Positions 43,592-53,705 of a DNA stretch of 64,000 nt are shown in pieces. The DNA is from DATEDA01 sp963820965 (GTDB lineage: Bacteria; Pseudomonadota; Gammaproteobacteria; Burkholderiales; SG8-39): contig CAWGCC010000027.1 in assembly GCA_963820965.1 (NCBI GenBank), forward strand, positions 124,001 through 188,000, written 5' to 3'. The notes beneath the pieces were generated by a model. The model did no database searches. It saw only the letters and a list, made by a program, of their open reading frames with translations, and had not been told where the DNA came from. Position 1 is the stretch's first letter, and each line of letters opens with the position of its first letter. Made by a program: the position numbers and the translations under genes.

Positions 43592-43605
43592 TTGATACCC
43601 ATCAA
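43592..43605. promoter_or_regulatory. FNR/DNR-type box between nirE and nirS
   Basis: TTGATACCCATCAA, perfect TTGAT-N4-ATCAA. Its centre is 70 bp from the nirE start and 82 bp from the nirS start, so one dimer could activate both. Confidence 0.88.
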
Positions 43606-43680
43606 AGTCGGCTCCCCTTGCGGCGCGCATCCTCGCAGCCGACGAAGGATTCCCGCATTCCAGCCGCAAGGAGGCGTTCC

Positions 43681-45422
43681 ATGACAGGCAGCAGGCTTCG
43701 CAGGCCAGGTTGCGCGCTGGCGGTCGCCGCAGTCGCGCTCGCGATGGGCACCGCGTTCGCGCAGCCGACCAAGCCCGAGCGCGCGCCGGTGACCCAACCC
43801 GAGATCCGCTACCAGGCCGGCGGCTCGCCGCTCGGCGAGGTCGAGATGTACCAGGACATCAATCCGAAGGCGCCGCAGATGTCGAAGGCGGATTTCGACA
43901 AGGCGCGCCAGATCTACTTCGAGCGCTGCGCCGGCTGTCACGGCGTGCTGCGCAAGGGCGCGACCGGGAAGCCGCTGACGCCCGACATCACCATCCCGCG
44001 CGGCACCGACTACCTGAAGGTGTTCATCAAGTACGGCTCGCCCGCGGGCATGCCGAACTGGGGCACCGCCGGCGAGCTCACGGACGCCGACGTCGACCTG
44101 ATGGCGCGCTACATCCAGCAGACGCCGCCCCAGCCGCCCGAGTGGGGCATGGCGCAGATGAAGCAGACCTGGAAGGTCATCATCCCGCCGGAGAAGCGGC
44201 CGACGAAGAAGATGAACCGCTACAACATCGACAACATCTTCGCGACCACGCTGCGCGACACCGGCGAGGTGGCGCTGATCGACGGCGACACGAAGCAGAT
44301 CATCAACATCATCAAGACCGGCTACGCGGTCCACATCTCGCGCACGTCGGGCTCGGGCCGCTACGTCTTCACCATCGGCCGCGACGGCCAAGCTCAACCT
44401 GATCGACCTGTGGATGGAGAAGCCGGACAACGTCGCCGAGATCCGCATCGGGCTGGAGGCGCGCTCGCGTCGAGACCTCGCGCGCGAAGGGCTGCGAGGA
44501 CAAGTACGCGATCGCCGGCTCCTACTGGCCGCCGCAGTACGTGATCATGAAGGGCGACACGCTCGAGCCGCTCAAGATCGCCGGCACCCGCGGGATGACC
44601 GTGGACGACCAGGAGTACCACCCCGAGCCGCGCGTCGCGTCGATCGTCGGCAGCCATCTCAAGCCCGAGTTCGTGGTCAACGTCAAGGAGACGGGCAAGA
44701 TCCTGATGGTCGACTACCGCGACATCGCGAACCTCAAGGTCACCGAGATCGAGGCGGCGAACTTCCTGCACGACGGCGGCTGGGACGCGAGCAAGCGCTA
44801 CTTCATGGTCGCGGCCAACCAGTCGAACAAGGTCGCCGTGGTCGACTCGAAGGAGGGCAAGCTCGTCAAGCTGGTCGACGTCGACAAGATCCCGCACCCG
44901 GGGCGCGGCGCGAACTTCGTGCATCCGAAGTACGGCCCGGTCTGGGCGACCGGCCACCTCGGCAGCGAGAAGATCGCGCTGATCGGCACCGACCCGGAGA
45001 AGCACAAGGAGCACGCGTGGAAGGTGGTGCAGTACCTCGACGGCCAGGGCGGCGGCAACCTGTTCATCAAGACGCACCCGAAGTCGAAGAACCTGTGGGT
45101 CGACACGCCGCTCAACCCGGACCCGAAGATCGGCCAGTCGATCGCGGTGTTCGACATCGCGAACCTCGACAAGCCGGCGGTGATCCTGCCGATCGCCGAA
45201 TGGGCCGGCGTCGGCGAGGGCGCGAAGCGGATCGTGCAGCCCGAGTACAACAAGGCGGGCGACGAGGTGTGGTTCGCGGTCTGGAGCGCGAAGAACCAGC
45301 AGTCGGCGCTCGTGATCGTGGACGACAAGACGCGCAAGCTGAAGGCGGTGATCAAGGACCCGCGGATCGTGACGCCGACCGGGCACTTCAATGTCTACAA
45401 CACCGCCCGTGACGTCTACTGA
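43681..45422 (+). CDS. nirS: cytochrome cd1 nitrite reductase (two +1 frameshifts)
   Basis: Periplasmic enzyme reducing nitrite to nitric oxide. Signal peptide with probable cleavage after AFA; class I cytochrome c domain with CAGCH (heme c, 83-87); then the eight-bladed d1 propeller (KLNLIDLWMEKPDNVAEIRI, AGSYWPPQYVIM, GRGANFVHPKYGPVWATGH, TPTGHFNVYNTARDVY). The frame is broken by an extra C near 44388 and an extra C near 44468. Removing both gives a continuous 579-residue NirS of normal length with conserved sequence across both joins. ATG at 43681 follows AAGGAGG. First gene of nirSMCF-DL-G-H-J-N; controlled by the box at 43592. Confidence 0.93.
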
Positions 45423-45435
45423 GAGGGAGCGGACG

Positions 45436-45772
45436 ATGAGAAACGCATCTGGCAACCCTGGCGGGCACGGCCGCGCTCGCCTTCGCCGGCGCCGCGCCGG
45501 CGCAGGCGCTCGACGACAAGAAGGCCGACGAGCTCATGAAGAAGGCCGGCTGCAACGCCTGCCACACCGTCGACAAGAAGGGCGTCGGGCCGTCGTACAA
45601 GGACGTCGCCGCGAAGAACAAGGGCAAAGCCGACGCCGCCCAGGCGGCGTTCGACAAGGTCCGCAAGGGCGGCGTGGGCGTGTACGGCCAGGTGCCGATG
45701 CCGCCGAGCGCACCGGACAAGATCAGCGACGGGGATCTCAAGGCGCTGATCGCCTGGATCCTGACGAAATAG
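45436..45772 (+). CDS. nirM: monoheme cytochrome c551-type electron donor (one +1 frameshift)
   Basis: After removing one base near 45441-45450, the ATG at 45436 reads into a signal peptide (LATLAGTAALAFAGAAPAQA) and a mature c-type cytochrome of about 84 residues: LDDKKADELMKKAGCNACH, a GVGPSYKDVAAKNKG segment and the axial-methionine loop YGQVPMPPS. Length and position right after nirS fit NirM/c551 or c552, which passes electrons from the bc1 complex to NirS. An intact ORF begins at 45536 but lacks the signal peptide. Confidence 0.85.
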
Positions 45773-45851
45773 AAATGCCGTCGCACGCGGAGGGCGCCTG
45801 CGTTTGAGGTGAATCAACGGGCGGGCGGCAGGTGCAGGCGACCATTCCGGC

Positions 45852-46172
45852 ATGCGCACGAAGCTGATTCTGACGCTGCTGCTCCTCGCCGGTGCCGTCG
45901 CCGCCGGCGAGCCGCTGCCGGCGCGGCGCGGCGAGCTCGCGAGCCTCGTCCGCCAGGACTGTGGGTCCTGCCACGGCATGACGCTCAAGGGCGGCCTCGG
46001 TCCGGCGCTCACGCGCGAGAGCTTGCGCGACAAGCCGCCGGAGAGCCTCGCCGCCACCATTCTCTACGGCCGTCCGGGCACGCCGATGCCGCCGTGGCGC
46101 GCGTTCGTCACCGGCCCCGAGGCCGACTGGATCGTGCGCCGACTTCAGGAGGGAACGCTCGATGAGCAATAG
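45852..46172 (+). CDS. nirC: periplasmic c-type cytochrome NirC
   Basis: 106 residues. Signal peptide (MRTKLILTLLLLAGAVAAGE), one heme site CGSCH and a PGTPMPPWRAF loop carrying the axial methionine. Small single-heme cytochromes in this position donate electrons during nitrite reduction or serve heme d1 maturation. Overlaps the start of nirF by 11 bases. Confidence 0.88.
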   Translation: MRTKLILTLLLLAGAVAAGEPLPARRGELASLVRQDCGSCHGMTLKGGLGPALTRESLRDKPPESLAATILYGRPGTPMPPWRAFVTGPEADWIVRRLQEGTLDEQ

Positions 46173-47336
46173 GGTGGTGGCGGTCGCGGCGCTCACGGTG
46201 ATCGGCGCTCTTGCGGTGCTGGTGGAGGCCGCGCGCGCCGAGCTCGGTCTGGTGGTGGAGCGCGCCTCGGGCAGCCTGCAACTCGTGGACAACGCCGAGC
46301 GCGTGAGCCTCTCGAGGATCGAGGGACTGGGCGACCTCTCGCACGCGTCGCTCGTCTACTCGGGCGACGGACGGTTCGCGTACGTGTTCGGGCGCGACGG
46401 CGGGCTCACCAAGGTCGACCTGGCGTCGGCGAAGGTCGTCGGCCGCGTCGTGCAGGCGGGGAACTCGATCGGCGGGGCGATCTCGCGCGACGGACGGATC
46501 GTCGCCGTCGCGAACTACGAGCCGGGCGGGGTGAAGCTGTTCGACGCCGCGACGCTGGAACTCCTCAGCGAGATCCCGGCCACCTACGGCACCGAGGGCA
46601 GGCGCGCGAAAGTGGTGGGCATTGCGGATGCGCCCGGCGGGCGGTTCGTGTTCAGCTTGTTCGAGGCGGGCGAGATCTGGATCGCGGATGTCGCCGACCC
46701 GCGGCGACCGCGTGTGCACAAGCTCGCCAACGTCGGCCGCGAACCCTACGACGCGCTGGTCACCCCGGACGGCCGGCACTACATCGCCGGCCTCTTCGGC
46801 GAGGACGGCCTCGCGCTCGTCGATCTCGCGAACGTCGAGGCGGGGGCGGCCCGCATCCTGGCGAACTACGGTCGCGGCCAGGAAAAGCTGCCCGTCTACA
46901 AGATGCCGCACCTGCGCGGCTGGGCGGTGGCCGGCCGGTATGCGTTCCTGCCGGCGATCGGACGGCACGAGGTGCTCGTGGTCGAGCGCGCGGGCTGGCG
47001 CGAGGTCGGCGCGGATCCCGGCGCACGGCCAGCCGGTGTTCGTGATGGCGCGGCCCGACGGCAGGCAGGTGTGGGTCAACTTCGCGTTCCCGCGCAACGA
47101 CACCGTGCAGGTGATCGACGTCGCGCGGCTGCGCGGTCGTCCAGACGCTCCAGCCGGGGAAGACCGTGCTGCACATGGAGTTCAACGATGCCGGCGACGA
47201 GGTCTGGATCTCCGCGCGCGACGACGACCGGGTCGTCGTGTACGACACGGCGAGCTTCGCGCGCATCGCCGCGCTGCCGGCGAAGAGCCCGAGCGGGATC
47301 TTCTTCGCCTGGCGCGCGAAGCGGATCGGGATGTGA
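46162..47336 (+). CDS. nirF: heme d1 biosynthesis protein NirF (two +1 frameshifts)
   Basis: Corrected length 390 residues. N-terminal signal/anchor then a beta-propeller related to the d1 domain of NirS: RASGSLQLVDNAERVSLSRI, FGRDGGLTKVDL, GNSIGGAISRDGRIVAVANY, PHLRGWAVAGRYAFLPAIGR, then RIPAHGQPVFVMARPDG and VLHMEFNDAGDEVWISARDD. Extra bases near 47010-47013 and 47134-47136 move the frame twice; removing them gives continuous NirF ending IGM at the TGA at 47334-47336. NirF acts in the periplasm on a late heme d1 precursor. Confidence 0.9.
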
Positions 47337-47340
47337 GCCG

Positions 47341-48326
47341 ATGACGGCGCTGGAGTTCCGGCTGCTGAACGACTTCCAGCGGGACTTCCCGCTGGTGCCG
47401 GAGCCGTACGCGGTGCTCGCCGGGACGCTCGGCGTGGGCGAGCCCGAAGTCCTGGAGGGACTGGCGCGACTCCGCGCGTCCGGCGCGGTGAGCCGCGTTG
47501 GGGCGGTCTTCCGGCCGGGTGCGCTCGGCGCTTCGACGCTCGCCGCGACGGCGGTGCCGGCGGAGCGCCTCGAGGCGGTCGCGGCGACTCGTCAGCCGGT
47601 TCCGCCGAGGTCAACCACAACTACGAGCGCGACCACCGGTACAACCTCTGGTTCGTCGCCGCGGCGCCGGACGAAGGCGCGCTCGAAGCGGTGCTCGATC
47701 GCATCGAGCGCGCGACCGGCATCGACGTGCTCGCGCTGCCGCTCGTCGAGGAGTACCACATCGACCTCGGCTTCGGGCTCGACCACGCCGGAACGCGCCC
47801 GCTGTACGAGCCGCGCACGCCGGAGCGGGCGCCGCTGGACGCGGCCGGCCGACGCCTCGCCGCCGCGCTGGAAGATGGCCTGGAGCTCGTGACCCGGCCC
47901 TACGCTGCGCTCGCGGCGCGCGCCGGTCTCGACGAGCGCGCGGCGATCGACCGGCTCGCCGAGTGGCTGGCGGGCGGCGTGGTCCGCCGGTTCGGCGTGG
48001 TGGTGCGGCATCACGAGCTCGGCTACCGGGCGAACGCGATGACCGTCTGGGACGTGCCCGACGGCGTCGCACCCGAGTACGGGCGCGCGCTCGCGGCGAG
48101 CGACGGCGTGACGCTGGCCTACCGCCGCGCGCGCCACCTTCCCGAGTGGTCCTACAACCTCTACTGCATGGTGCACGGACTCGATCGGGCGCCGGTCTGG
48201 GAGCGGATCGACACGCTCACGCGCGATCTCGGGCTGGAAGCATTTCCGCGCGCCGTCCTCTTCAGCCGCACCCGCTTCAAGCAGACCGGCGCGCGCGTGG
48301 CCTCCCTCGAGGCGGCGCATGGATGA
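47341..48326 (+). CDS. nirDL: NirD-NirL fusion, siroheme decarboxylase component (two +1 frameshifts)
   Basis: Corrected length 327 residues: two AsnC/Lrp-like halves in one protein. The first half (about 1-150, LNDFQRDFPLVPEPYAVLA to VNHNYERDHRYNLWFVAAAP) is NirD-like. The second (about 175-327, DGLELVTRPYAALAARAGL to WSYNLYCMVHGLDR) is NirL-like. Extra bases near 47587 and 47602 interrupt the first half; removal restores VAALVSRFAEVNHNYER. Together with NirG and NirH it decarboxylates siroheme to 12,18-didecarboxysiroheme. Fused nirDL is known in several denitrifiers. It overlaps nirG. Confidence 0.9.
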
Positions 48327-48774
48327 GGTCGACCGGATGCTCGTGAACCGCCTGCAGGACGGCATCGACGTCGTCGAGCGCCCGTTCGCACCGGTCGCCG
48401 CGGAGCTGGGGATTCCCGAGGCCGAGGTCTGCGGGCGTCTGCAGCGGCTCGTGGACGAGGGCTGGCTGTCGCGGTTCGGGCCGATGATCGACGCCGCGGC
48501 GCTCGGCGGCGCCTTCACGCTGGCGGCGTTGCGCGTGCCGGCGCACGAGTTCGACCGCGTCGCGGCGCTCGTCAACGCGCATCCCGAGGTCGCGCACAAC
48601 TACCGTCGCGAGCACCCGTTCAACATGTGGTTCGTGGTCGCGACCGAGCGTCCGGAGGGCATCGGCGAGGTGCTCGCGGCGATCGAGCGCGAGACCGGGT
48701 GCCGCGCCATCGACCTGCCGAAGCAGCGCGAGTACTACCTGCGGCTCAAGCTCGACGCAGGAGCGGCGCGATGA
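48319..48774 (+). CDS. nirG: siroheme decarboxylase component NirG
   Basis: 151 residues, intact. AsnC/Lrp-like winged helix (MDEVDRMLVNRLQDGIDVVE) plus a regulatory-type alpha/beta domain with HPEVAHNYRREHPFNMWFVV, the HNYxRxHxxNMWFV signature of the heme d1 decarboxylases. Overlaps nirDL by 8 bases and nirH by 4, so it is translationally coupled to both. Confidence 0.9.
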   Translation: MDEVDRMLVNRLQDGIDVVERPFAPVAAELGIPEAEVCGRLQRLVDEGWLSRFGPMIDAAALGGAFTLAALRVPAHEFDRVAALVNAHPEVAHNYRREHPFNMWFVVATERPEGIGEVLAAIERETGCRAIDLPKQREYYLRLKLDAGAAR

Positions 48775-49277
48775 CCGTCGCCGAGCTCGAGCGGACCGGC
48801 CTCGACGCGGTCGACCGGCGCATCCTGGTCGCGACGCAGGGCGGCCTGCCGCTCGTGCCGCGCCCCTATCACGCGGTCGCCGAGCGCTCGGTCTCGCGCC
48901 GAGGAGGTCATGCGGCGCATGCGGCGGCTCCTCGACCGCGGGGCGATCCGCCGCGTCGCCGCGGTGCCGAACCACTATGCGCTCGGCTTCCGGGCCAACG
49001 GCATGTCCGTGTGGGACGTGGACGACACCCGCGTCGACGAGCTCGGGGCAAGAGTCGGCGCGGCTCGCGTTCGTCTCGCACTGCTACCGGCGGCCGCGCG
49101 TGCTGCCCGACTGGTCCTACAACCTGTTCGCGATGGTGCACGCGCCGACGCGGCTCGAGGTGGCCGAGCGGGTGGCGACGATCGCGGAGCTCCTCGGGGA
49201 CGCCGCGCGGTCGTACGACATCCTGTTCAGCACCGCGATCCTGAAGAAGTCCGGCATGCGGCTCGGGGAGAGGGTGA
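48771..49277 (+). CDS. nirH: siroheme decarboxylase component NirH (about three +1 frameshifts)
   Basis: From the ATG at 48771 (MTVAELERTGLDAVDRRILV) the same AsnC-like family as nirG. Extra bases near 48896-48898 and in the GGGG at 49045-49048 shift the frame; removal restores AEEVMRRMRRLLDRGAIRRV and HCYRRPRVLPDWSYNLFAMV. A third extra G at 49272-49274 would create the expected stop (GAG AGG TGA) two bases before nirJ; without it the frame runs on into nirJ. Corrected length is 167 residues. The third shift is less certain than the first two. Confidence 0.85.
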
Positions 49278-49278
49278 G

Positions 49279-50477
49279 ATGTTCAGGGTCAGCCAGTTCA
49301 TGCGGGAGATCGTCGACGCCGACGCCGGCCGGCCCGCGGCGCGATCCGCCCGGCCCGGTCGTGATCTGGAACCTCATCCGCCGCTGCAACCTCACGTGCA
49401 AGCACTGCTACTCGGTGTCGGCCGACCGCGACTTCCCGGGCGAGCTCTCGACGGCGGAGGCGTTCGCGGTGATGGACGACCTGAAGCGCGTTCCGGGTGC
49501 CGGTGCTGATCCTCTCGGGCGGCGAGCCGCTGCTCCGGCCCGACATCTTCGACATCGCGTCGCGCGCGAAGGACCTCGGGTTCTACGTCGGGCTGTCGAC
49601 GAACGGCACGCTGATCGACCGGTCGCTCGTCGACCGCGTCGCCGCGGTCGGCTTCGACTACGTCGGCATCAGCCTCGACGGCCGGCGCGAGACGCACGAC
49701 GCGTTCCGGCGGCGGGCCGGCGCGTTCGACGAGTCGCTCGCCGCCGCGCGGCACTGCCGCGACGCCGGCGTGAAGGTGGGCCTGCGCTACACCCTCACCG
49801 AGGGCAACGCGGCCGACCTGCCGTATCTGCTCGAGCTCGTCGACGACGAGCGGATCGACAAGTTCTACCTGTCGCACCTCAACTACGCCGGCCGCGGCAA
49901 CGTCAACCGCAAGCACGACGCGTTCTTCGCCACGACGCGCCATGCGATGGACCTCGTCTTCGACGCGGCGTGGAATGCCCCCGAGAAGGAGTTCGTCACC
50001 GGCAACAACGACGCCGACGGCGCGTACTTCCTGATGTGGGCGCGCGCGCGGTTCCCGGGCCAGGTGGCGCACCTGCGGGCGAAGCTCGAGCAGTGGGGCG
50101 GCAACGCCTCGGGCGTGAACATCGCGAACATCGACAACCTCGGCAACGTCCATCCCGACACGTACTGGTGGGACTACTCGCTCGGCAACGTGCGCGAGCG
50201 GCCGTTCTCGGTGATCTGGCGCGATCTCTCCGACGGGATCCTCGCCGGCCTGCGCGCGCGGCCGCGCCGGATCGGCGGCCGGTGCGCGGAGTGCGGGTTC
50301 TTCGCGATCTGCGGCGGCAACACGCGCACGCGTGCGCGCAGCCTGACCGGCGATCCGTGGGCGGAGGATCCGGGCTGCTACCTCGACGACGACGAGATCG
50401 GCGCGACCGCCGGGCGCGAGCGGGTCAAGCTGACGCCGTACTCGCGGCAGCGGCCGCCGGCGGCCGCACTGCGATGA
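49279..50477 (+). CDS. nirJ: radical SAM heme d1 biosynthesis protein NirJ (two +1 frameshifts)
   Basis: Corrected length 398 residues. It begins MFRVSQFMREIVDADAGRP; the radical SAM cluster motif is CNLTCKHCYS, then LILSGGEPLLRPDIFDIA, GLSTNGTLIDRSL and GISLDGRRETHD, with a SPASM-like C-terminal cysteine set (CAECGFFAICGGNTR). Extra bases near 49333-49335 and 49488-49490 break the frame; removal restores PGPVVIWNLIRRCNLTCKHC and KRFRVPVLILSGGEP. NirJ replaces two propionate side chains by oxo groups on the heme d1 precursor. Confidence 0.92.
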
Positions 50478-52010
50478 GAGCGCTCGCCGCTCGCGCTCGC
50501 GATCGCGATGGTCGCGCCGGCCGCGGCCGACCCGGCGAAGCTCTACGCCGAGCACTGCGCGAGCTGCCACGGCGCGGACCGTTTCGGCGGGATGGGGCCT
50601 GCGCTCCTGCCGTCGAACCTCGAGCGGCTGCGCAAGCCCGCCGCGGTCGAGACGATCGCGAAGGGCCGGGTCGCCACGCAGATGCCGGCGTTCGCCGGCA
50701 AGCTCTCGGCCACGGAGATCACGCAGCTTGCCGACTATGTCTATGCGCCGCCGGCGACGCCGCCCGCGTGGGGCGCGGACGAGATCCGCGCCTCGCGGAT
50801 CGAGCACGCGAACGCCGCCTCGCTTCCCGGTCGGCCGAAGTTCGGCGCCGATCCGCTGAACCTCTTCGTCGTGGTGGAGGCCGGCGACCATCATGTCACG
50901 ATCCTCGACGGCGACCGCTTCGAGCCGCTCGCGCGCTTCGCGAGCCGCTACGCGCTGCACGGCGGGCCGAAGTTCTCGCCCGACGGCCGCTTCGTCTACT
51001 TCGCCTCGCGCGACGGCTGGATTTCGAAGTACGACCTGTGGAACCTCACGCTCGTCGCCGAGGTGCGCGCCGGCCTCAACACGCGCAACGCGGCGGTGTC
51101 CGGCGACGGCAAGTACGTGGCGGTGGCGAACTACCTTCCGCACACGTTGACGATCCTGAACGCGAATCTCGACCTGGTGAAAGTGCTCCCGGTCGCCGAT
51201 CGCGAAGGGAAGCGATCCTCGCGCGTCTCGGCGGTGTACGACGCCGCGCCGCGCCGGAGCTTCGTCGTCGCGCTGAAAGACGTCCAGGAGCTGTGGGAGG
51301 TGAGCTACGACCCGCAGGCGGCCGACATCCCGGTCGGGCTCATCCACGACTTCCGCTACCGTGAGGGCGCGTTCCTGCCGGGGTTCCTGAACCCGCGCCG
51401 CACGCAGCTCGACGACTACCTCGACGATTTCTTCTTCACGCAGGACTACAGCGAGGTCGTCGGGACGTCGCGGGATGCGCGGTCGGGGCAGGTGGTCCAC
51501 CTCGACGTGCGGCGCAAGATCGCGACCGTCGACCTCGCCGGCATGCCACACTTGGGTTCCGGCATCAGCTGGCAGCGCGAGGGGCGCACGGTCGTCGCGA
51601 TACCGAACCTGAAGGAAGGTCTGGTGAGCGTGATCGACGTGAAGGAGTGGGAGGTGGTGAAGCAGATCCCGACCCCCGGCCCGGGCTTCTTCATGCGCAG
51701 CCACGAAGCGACGCCGTACGCCTGGGTCGATTCGATGATGAGCTCCGCCAAGGACACGCTGACGATCCTCGACAAGCGCACGCTCGAGCCGGTCGCGACC
51801 GTGCGGCCCGAGCCGGGAAAGACGCTCGCGCACATCGAGTTCACCCGCGACGGCCGCTATGCGCTCGCGAGTCTCTGGGAGCAGGACGGCGCGCTCATCG
51901 TGTTCGACGCCGCGACGTTCAAGGAAGTGAAGCGGATCCCGATGAAGAAGCCCGTCGGGAAGTACAACGTGCACAACAAGATCACCCGCTCGGAAGGAAC
52001 CAGTCACTGA
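50474..52010 (+). CDS. nirN: NirN, c-type cytochrome dihydro-heme d1 dehydrogenase (one +1 frameshift)
   Basis: Corrected length 511 residues from the ATG at 50474, overlapping the nirJ stop. One extra base near 50484-50486 splits the signal peptide; removal gives MRALPLALAIAMVAPAAADP. The cytochrome c domain has CASCHGADRFGG, and the d1-type propeller follows (GLNTRNAAVSGDGKYVAVAN, DVRRKIATVDLAGMPHLGSG, VGKYNVHNKITRSEGTSH). NirN is a NirS homologue that oxidises the last precursor to heme d1 in the periplasm. From residue 11 onward the frame is intact (ORF from 50508). Confidence 0.92.
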
Positions 52011-52015
52011 CCCCC

Positions 52016-52477
52016 ATGAACAGACCAATCGTCCTCGGCCTCATCGCCGCGCTCCTGCTCGCCGGCTGCATGGGCTCCCCGCCGCCCGCCTCGCCGCCGC
52101 CAGAGTCCAAGGCGGGGCCGCAGCGCGTCGTCGTGCCGCTCACGACGGAGGAGCGCGAGCACGTCCTCGGCGAGATGCGCGATTTCCTGGCCGCGCTCCA
52201 GGGCGTGACCGACGGGCTGGCGCGCGACGACTTCGGCGCCGTCGCCGCCGCCGCGCGGAAAGTCGGAGCGGGGTCCGAGAGCGGGCGGATGCCGCCCGCG
52301 ATCGCGAAGAAGCTTCCCCTCGAGTTCCGCCAGCTCGCCCGCGCGACCCACGAGCAGTTCGACGTCCTCGCCGTGGATGCGATCGGGCGCCGCGACGCAC
52401 GGCACACGCTCGTGCAGACGAGCGCGCTCATGCAGCGCTGCAACGCCTGCCACGCGGTGTTCCAGTTCCCGCACTGA
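52016..52477 (+). CDS. lipoprotein c-type cytochrome with C-terminal CXXCH
   Basis: 153 residues. A lipoprotein signal (MNRPIVLGLIAALLLAGC, lipid-modified Cys18) and a proline-rich spacer lead to a mainly helical domain and a heme motif CNACH at the extreme C-terminus (MQRCNACHAVFQFPH). The late heme site and helical body resemble cytochrome c'-type proteins, some of which bind NO. It follows nirN by five bases and belongs to the nir operon. A role as NO-binding or electron-carrier cytochrome is inferred. Confidence 0.75.
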   Translation: MNRPIVLGLIAALLLAGCMGSPPPASPPPESKAGPQRVVVPLTTEEREHVLGEMRDFLAALQGVTDGLARDDFGAVAAAARKVGAGSESGRMPPAIAKKLPLEFRQLARATHEQFDVLAVDAIGRRDARHTLVQTSALMQRCNACHAVFQFPH

Positions 52478-52713
52478 TGGCGCTCGAGCTGACACGACTC
52501 ATCAAGGAGGTCGGCCGGGGTGCGCGCGGCGCGCGGGACCTGGCCGAAGCCGACGCCTACGCTCTCTACGCGGCGATGCTCGACGGCGAAGTCCCCGACC
52601 TCGAGCTCGGCGCGATCAGCCTCGCGCTGCGCATCAAAGGGGAGTCGCCGGACGAGCTCGCGGGGTTTCACCGCGCGGTCGCCGAGCGGACGCGGCGCAT
52701 GCCGCAGGCGTGA
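52477..52713 (+). CDS. stand-alone helical domain like the N-terminus of TrpD/YbiB proteins
   Basis: 78 residues whose start overlaps the stop of the preceding cytochrome gene by one base. The sequence (LTRLIKEVGRGARGARDLAE, MLDGEVPDLELGAISLALRI, KGESPDELAGFHRAVAERTR) matches the helical N-terminal domain of anthranilate phosphoribosyltransferase-like YbiB proteins. The catalytic phosphoribosyl domain is absent and the frame ends cleanly at 52711-52713. It could be a truncated remnant or a small independent protein. It has no evident role in heme d1 synthesis; the stop overlaps an FNR-type box. Confidence 0.7.
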   Translation: MALELTRLIKEVGRGARGARDLAEADAYALYAAMLDGEVPDLELGAISLALRIKGESPDELAGFHRAVAERTRRMPQA

Positions 52714-52723
52714 TCCAGATCAA
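52710..52723. promoter_or_regulatory. FNR/DNR-type box, one mismatch
   Basis: GTGATCCAGATCAA (first T replaced by G), about 100 bp before the membrane protein gene at 52818 and overlapping the stop of the preceding gene. Confidence 0.6.
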
Positions 52724-52817
52724 ATAGCGCGCAGGTTCCTTCTCCGGGCGGGAACATCGCACCCGCACGGCCGACCAATTGGGTGAGACCGACTTCACCG
52801 TTCACGAGGAGCGCTGG

Positions 52818-53249
52818 ATGCGTGCTTTCAACCCTTCCTGGCCGCTGCGGGCAGCCGCGCTGTTCGGGGCCGTCTTTGGCGCGCTCACGATCGCGTCGGG
52901 CGCAAGCGTGCTCTTCGGCGGCGAGATGGCCCGCACCGCCGGGGACTACGTGCCGTTCGTCGTCTGGTTCAACTTCCTCGCCGGGTTCGCGTACGTCGCC
53001 GCGGGCGCCGGGCTGTGGCTCGGACGGCGCTGGGCGGTGTGGCTCGCGGTGGCGCTCGCAGTCGCGACGCTCGCGACGTTCGCCGCGTTCGGCATTCGTG
53101 CTGCCGGCGGTGCGCCGTTCGAGCCGCGCACCGTCTGGGCCATGCTCCTGCGCAGCGCCACCTGGGTCGCGATCACTTTTCTCGGCTGCCGCGCGCTCGG
53201 CTGGGGGACGCGCGCCGCCGGCGGAACTTGCCGGACGGGCCGGGTTTGA
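52818..53249 (+). CDS. four-span membrane protein, unknown function
   Basis: 143 residues from the ATG at 52818 with GAGGAG seven bases upstream (a TTG at 52779 is possible). Four hydrophobic segments: AALFGAVFGALTIASGASVL, VVWFNFLAGFAYVAAGAGLW, VWLAVALAVATLATFAAFGI and MLLRSATWVAITFLGC. No recognised family motif. FNR-type boxes lie on both sides, so it is probably co-regulated with the nir and hemerythrin genes. Its role in denitrification or NO defence is not known. Confidence 0.65.
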   Translation: MRAFNPSWPLRAAALFGAVFGALTIASGASVLFGGEMARTAGDYVPFVVWFNFLAGFAYVAAGAGLWLGRRWAVWLAVALAVATLATFAAFGIRAAGGAPFEPRTVWAMLLRSATWVAITFLGCRALGWGTRAAGGTCRTGRV

Positions 53250-53259
53250 CCCGCGTCAA
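53246..53259. promoter_or_regulatory. FNR/DNR-type box upstream of hemerythrin 2
   Basis: TTGACCCGCGTCAA, perfect palindromic TTGAC-N4-GTCAA, its centre 61 bp before the ATG at 53314. Confidence 0.82.
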
Positions 53260-53313
53260 ATCCGCGCGCACCGGCGCGCTCATGACTTGGCGCATTAAAG
53301 GGGAGCGGCGCGA

Positions 53314-53705
53314 ATGGAATTCTTCAAGGTACCCGAAGCCCTGCAGCGCGAGCACGACCTGATGCGCCACCGGCTCGATCGCGCCGTCAAGGAGGGCGGC
53401 AGGTCGGGCGAGGCGGCCGCGGCCGTGGTCGAGGCACTGCGTCCTCACGTGGCGAAGGAGGAGGACTTCGGCCTTCCCGCGCTCGGCCTGCTGCAGCACC
53501 TGGCGGCGGGGCGGGTGTCGCCGGTGATGCGCGGCGTAATCGTCATGACCGATCGGCTGAAGGTCGAGTACGAGCAGATGCTCGCCGATCACGAAGCGAT
53601 CGCTGAGGCGATCCGGAAGCTCGCTGACGCGGCCCGGGAGGAAGGGAAGCTGGAGTACGTGGGCGTCTGCGAGCAGCTCACACGGTACCTCCAGACCGAG
53701 GAGCG
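53314..53705 (+). CDS. hemerythrin-like protein, C-terminus running into a menA remnant
   Basis: About 130 recognisable residues from the ATG at 53314 with AAGGGGAG upstream. HHE-type four-helix protein: EALQREHDLMRHRLDR, LRPHVAKEEDFGLPALGLL, LADHEAIAEAIRKLADAARE and EQLTRYLQTEE. The usual last segment is missing: after QTEE the sequence becomes the interior of a MenA prenyltransferase in the next frame. Removing one base near 53704 would fuse the two in frame (324 residues). Probable NO/O2-responsive di-iron protein; the fusion may be a deletion product or an assembly join. Confidence 0.75.

Noticed and set aside
43681..52010. The nir cluster as a set of pseudogenes
   Set aside because: All shifts are single-base insertions with no premature loss of conserved residues, and corrected frames are complete; sequence error is more likely than decay.
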